NCBI GenBank assembly: GCA_023394215.1
Contig: JAEXBH010000170.1
Span: 1 to 8,470, forward strand
Direction: 5' to 3'
DNA from: Bacillota bacterium
GTDB lineage: Bacteria > Bacillota > Clostridia > Tissierellales > Peptoniphilaceae
Length of the DNA: 8,470 bases
The translations under genes and the position numbers were made by a program. Under the pieces are notes generated by a model. It saw only the letters and a program-made list of their open reading frames with translations. It was not told the origin of the DNA and did not search any database. Each line of letters starts with the position of its first letter. The first letter of the stretch is position 1. Shown piece after piece: positions 7,397 to 8,470 of this stretch.

Positions 7397-7744
7397 ATGG
7401 ATATTATTAGACAAATTGAAAAAGAACAATACAAGGAAAATCTTGTAGATATGAATGTTGGTGATACTGTAAAAATAGCTTACAGAATCAAAGAAGGAAA
7501 CAGAGAAAGAATCCAAATGTTCGAAGGAACAATTATAAAGATTCAAGGTGAAGGCGTAAGAAGAGCTTTTACAGTAAGAAGAGTGAGCTATGGCGTAGGC
7601 GTTGAAAGAACTTTCCTTATTCATTCACCAAGAGTTGAAGAAATCACAGTTACTAAGAGGGGTAAAGTAAGAAGAGCAAGACTATTCTACTTAAGAGACC
7701 GTGTTGGTAAGGCTGCAAAAGTTAAAGAAAAGACTGAATATTAA
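7397..7744 (+). CDS. rplS: 50S ribosomal protein L19
   Basis: Structural protein of the 50S subunit at the 30S-50S interface. It has 115 residues, the normal size. Family signatures: [23 protein letters not shown], the [15 protein letters not shown] stretch, and [14 protein letters not shown] at 87-100. The start is ATG 7397 with GGAGG at 7387-7391 and a 5-nt spacer; the open frame extends back to 7292 inside trmD, but that extension is not part of L19. The leader TTGGAGGATAAAATG closely resembles that of rpsP (TTGGAGGATGAAATG), fitting similarly strong initiation for both ribosomal proteins. Last gene of the run: a strong intrinsic terminator starts 9 nt after the stop. Confidence 0.98.
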   Translation: MDIIRQIEKEQYKENLVDMNVGDTVKIAYRIKEGNRERIQMFEGTIIKIQGEGVRRAFTVRRVSYGVGVERTFLIHSPRVEEITVTKRGKVRRARLFYLRDRVGKAAKVKEKTEY

Positions 7745-7752
7745 GAACTTTT

Positions 7753-7782
7753 ATTGGGGTGGCAAAGCCACCTCAATTTTTT
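7753..7782 (+). terminator. Intrinsic terminator after rplS
   Basis: Left arm ATTGGGGTGGC (7753-7763), loop AAA, right arm GCCACCTCAAT (7767-7777): an 11-bp stem with one G-U pair and a GC-rich core, with the tract TTTTTT at 7777-7782 directly following or overlapping the base of the stem. It starts just after the rplS stop and closes the ylxM-rplS transcription unit. No strong promoter is needed to explain it on the other strand, since no gene lies there. Confidence 0.92.
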
Positions 7783-7844
7783 ACTTTATATTTTGAGCTT
7801 TATATTTTTCTTTAAGCAAGTTATGATAGAATTGTTAAGATAAG

Positions 7845-7875
7845 TGATAAATTATCAGATAAATCTGTGAAACAG
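7845..7875. repeat. Cluster of three short palindromes upstream of rbgA
   Basis: Within 31 bp lie TGATAA-a-TTATCA (7845-7857), CAGAT-aa-ATCTG (7856-7867) and CTGT-gaa-ACAG (7865-7875), each a perfect inverted repeat and each overlapping the next by 2-3 bases. They lie about 27-57 bp upstream of the rbgA -10 box, where a regulator could bind. Such short AT-rich palindromes also arise by chance, so a function is not established. Confidence 0.4.
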
Positions 7876-7898
7876 GCATTTTTTAATTTTTAGAACTT

Positions 7899-7907
7899 TG
7901 CTATAAT
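7899..7907 (+). promoter_or_regulatory. Predicted extended -10 promoter of rbgA
   Basis: TGCTATAAT at 7899-7907 is a perfect TATAAT with the TGn extension, 28 bp before the rbgA ATG. The -35 region at the right distance is only a T run (7879-7884), which an extended -10 can tolerate. It lies after the rplS terminator, so rbgA seems to be transcribed on its own. Confidence 0.65.
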
Positions 7908-7935
7908 TAAATAATAACAATAAAAGGAAAGATAT

Positions 7936-8470
7936 ATGGATAATAAAATGAATATAAATTGGTATCCGGGACATATGAAAAAATCTCTTGATAAGATTAG
8001 GGAATCTATCAAGATGGTTGACATAGTATGTGAAATAATAGATGCCAGGATACCAATAAGCTCAAGAAACCCTATGTTGGATACTATCATAGGTGATTTC
8101 CCAAGATTGATACTCTTTAATAAATCTGATATGGCTGACAGATATCACACAAGAAAGTGGATTGAATATTTTAATAAACAAAATATTCAGGTTTTGGAGT
8201 TTAATTCTTTGCAGGATAAAAAGACGGATAAAATTTATAATCTTGCCAAGCTTATTTTAAAAGATAGGCTTGAAGCGAGGGCACAAAAGGGTATTATAAA
8301 TGAAAATATCAAGATGATGGTGGTAGGTATACCGAATGTAGGTAAATCAACTTTTATCAATAATATTTCTAAAAGAAAGGGAACAAAAGTTGGTAACAGA
8401 CCCGGCGTGACAAGGGTTAATCAGTGGATAAAAACCGACTCAAACCTGCTTTTACTCGATACACCCGGAG
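7936..8470 (+). CDS. rbgA: Ribosome biogenesis GTPase RbgA/YlqF (3' truncated by window)
   Basis: Circularly permuted GTPase needed for late 50S assembly in Firmicutes (incorporation of L16 and neighbours in Bacillus). The visible 178 residues of a roughly 280-residue protein show the permuted order: G4 NKSD (62-65), G5-like FNSLQ (about 89-93), then P-loop GIPNVGKST (131-139), G2 PGVTR (156-160) and G3 DTPG (175-178), where the window ends. The N terminus INWYPGHMKKSL and VDIVCEIIDARIP closely match Bacillus YlqF. The start ATG 7936 follows AGGAAAG (7925-7931). ATG 7948 aligns better with the Bacillus N terminus but has no ribosome binding site, so four extra residues are likely. The C-terminal RNA-binding part lies beyond the window. 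It stands apart from the rplS run by a terminator and its own promoter. Confidence 0.95.
   Translation, partial: MDNKMNINWYPGHMKKSLDKIRESIKMVDIVCEIIDARIPISSRNPMLDTIIGDFPRLILFNKSDMADRYHTRKWIEYFNKQNIQVLEFNSLQDKKTDKIYNLAKLILKDRLEARAQKGIINENIKMMVVGIPNVGKSTFINNISKRKGTKVGNRPGVTRVNQWIKTDSNLLLLDTPG

Noticed and set aside
7822..7827. TATGAT as an additional promoter in the rplS-rbgA gap
   Set aside because: No -35-like hexamer at a suitable distance and no TGn extension; the TGCTATAAT at 7899 is far better.
7845..7857. Fur box upstream of rbgA
   Set aside because: The half sites match TGATAA/TTATCA, but the spacing is two bases short of the 7-1-7 Fur arrangement, and an iron link to RbgA is not expected. 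Kept only as an unexplained palindrome.
1..8470. A novel defence, mobile or biosynthetic system
   Set aside because: Every long frame on the coding strand is a recognisable core housekeeping gene in its standard Firmicutes order. There are no integrases, transposases, repeats of CRISPR type or unknown large proteins.

Overview
The window is a conserved bacterial housekeeping locus from an AT-rich, low-GC Gram-positive organism. The gene order smc-ftsY-ylxM-ffh-rpsP-khpA-rimM-trmD-rplS-rbgA, all on the + strand, is the classical Firmicutes arrangement. Heavy use of ATA (Ile) and AGA/AGG (Arg) codons, together with strong AGGAGG-type ribosome binding sites, suggests a Clostridia/Tissierellia-type anaerobe. 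A Peptoniphilaceae-like Gram-positive coccus is my guess, from general impression only, with no search behind it. I saw no mobile element, CRISPR array, tRNA/rRNA or sign of horizontal transfer.

Layout. Bases 1-2728 hold the C-terminal three quarters of the chromosome condensin SMC; its N-terminal head lies upstream of the window. The start of ftsY (SRP receptor) overlaps the smc stop by 8 nt. A 112-nt gap after ftsY carries a near-consensus promoter and a perfect 12-bp inverted repeat that overlaps both the expected transcription start and the Shine-Dalgarno of ylxM. From there a compact run continues without real gaps: ylxM, ffh (SRP GTPase), rpsP (S16), khpA (KH RNA-binding protein), rimM (30S maturation), trmD (tRNA m1G37 methyltransferase) and rplS (L19). 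It closes with a strong intrinsic terminator at 7753-7782. After a 153-nt AT-rich stretch with palindromes and an extended -10 promoter comes rbgA/ylqF (50S assembly GTPase), cut by the window end.

How the genes work together. FtsY and Ffh are the two partner GTPases of co-translational membrane targeting, and YlxM is their small HTH-like companion. RpsP, RimM, RplS and RbgA build or are part of the two ribosomal subunits, TrmD safeguards reading frame through tRNA modification, and KhpA is a small RNA-binding protein. SMC handles chromosome organisation.

I do not see a previously undescribed system. The most interesting signal is regulatory: the ftsY-ylxM junction, where the hairpin would hide the ylxM ribosome binding site in read-through mRNA but not in mRNA begun at the local promoter. 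A second is a 45-bp tandem repeat in the acidic N-terminal domain of ftsY.
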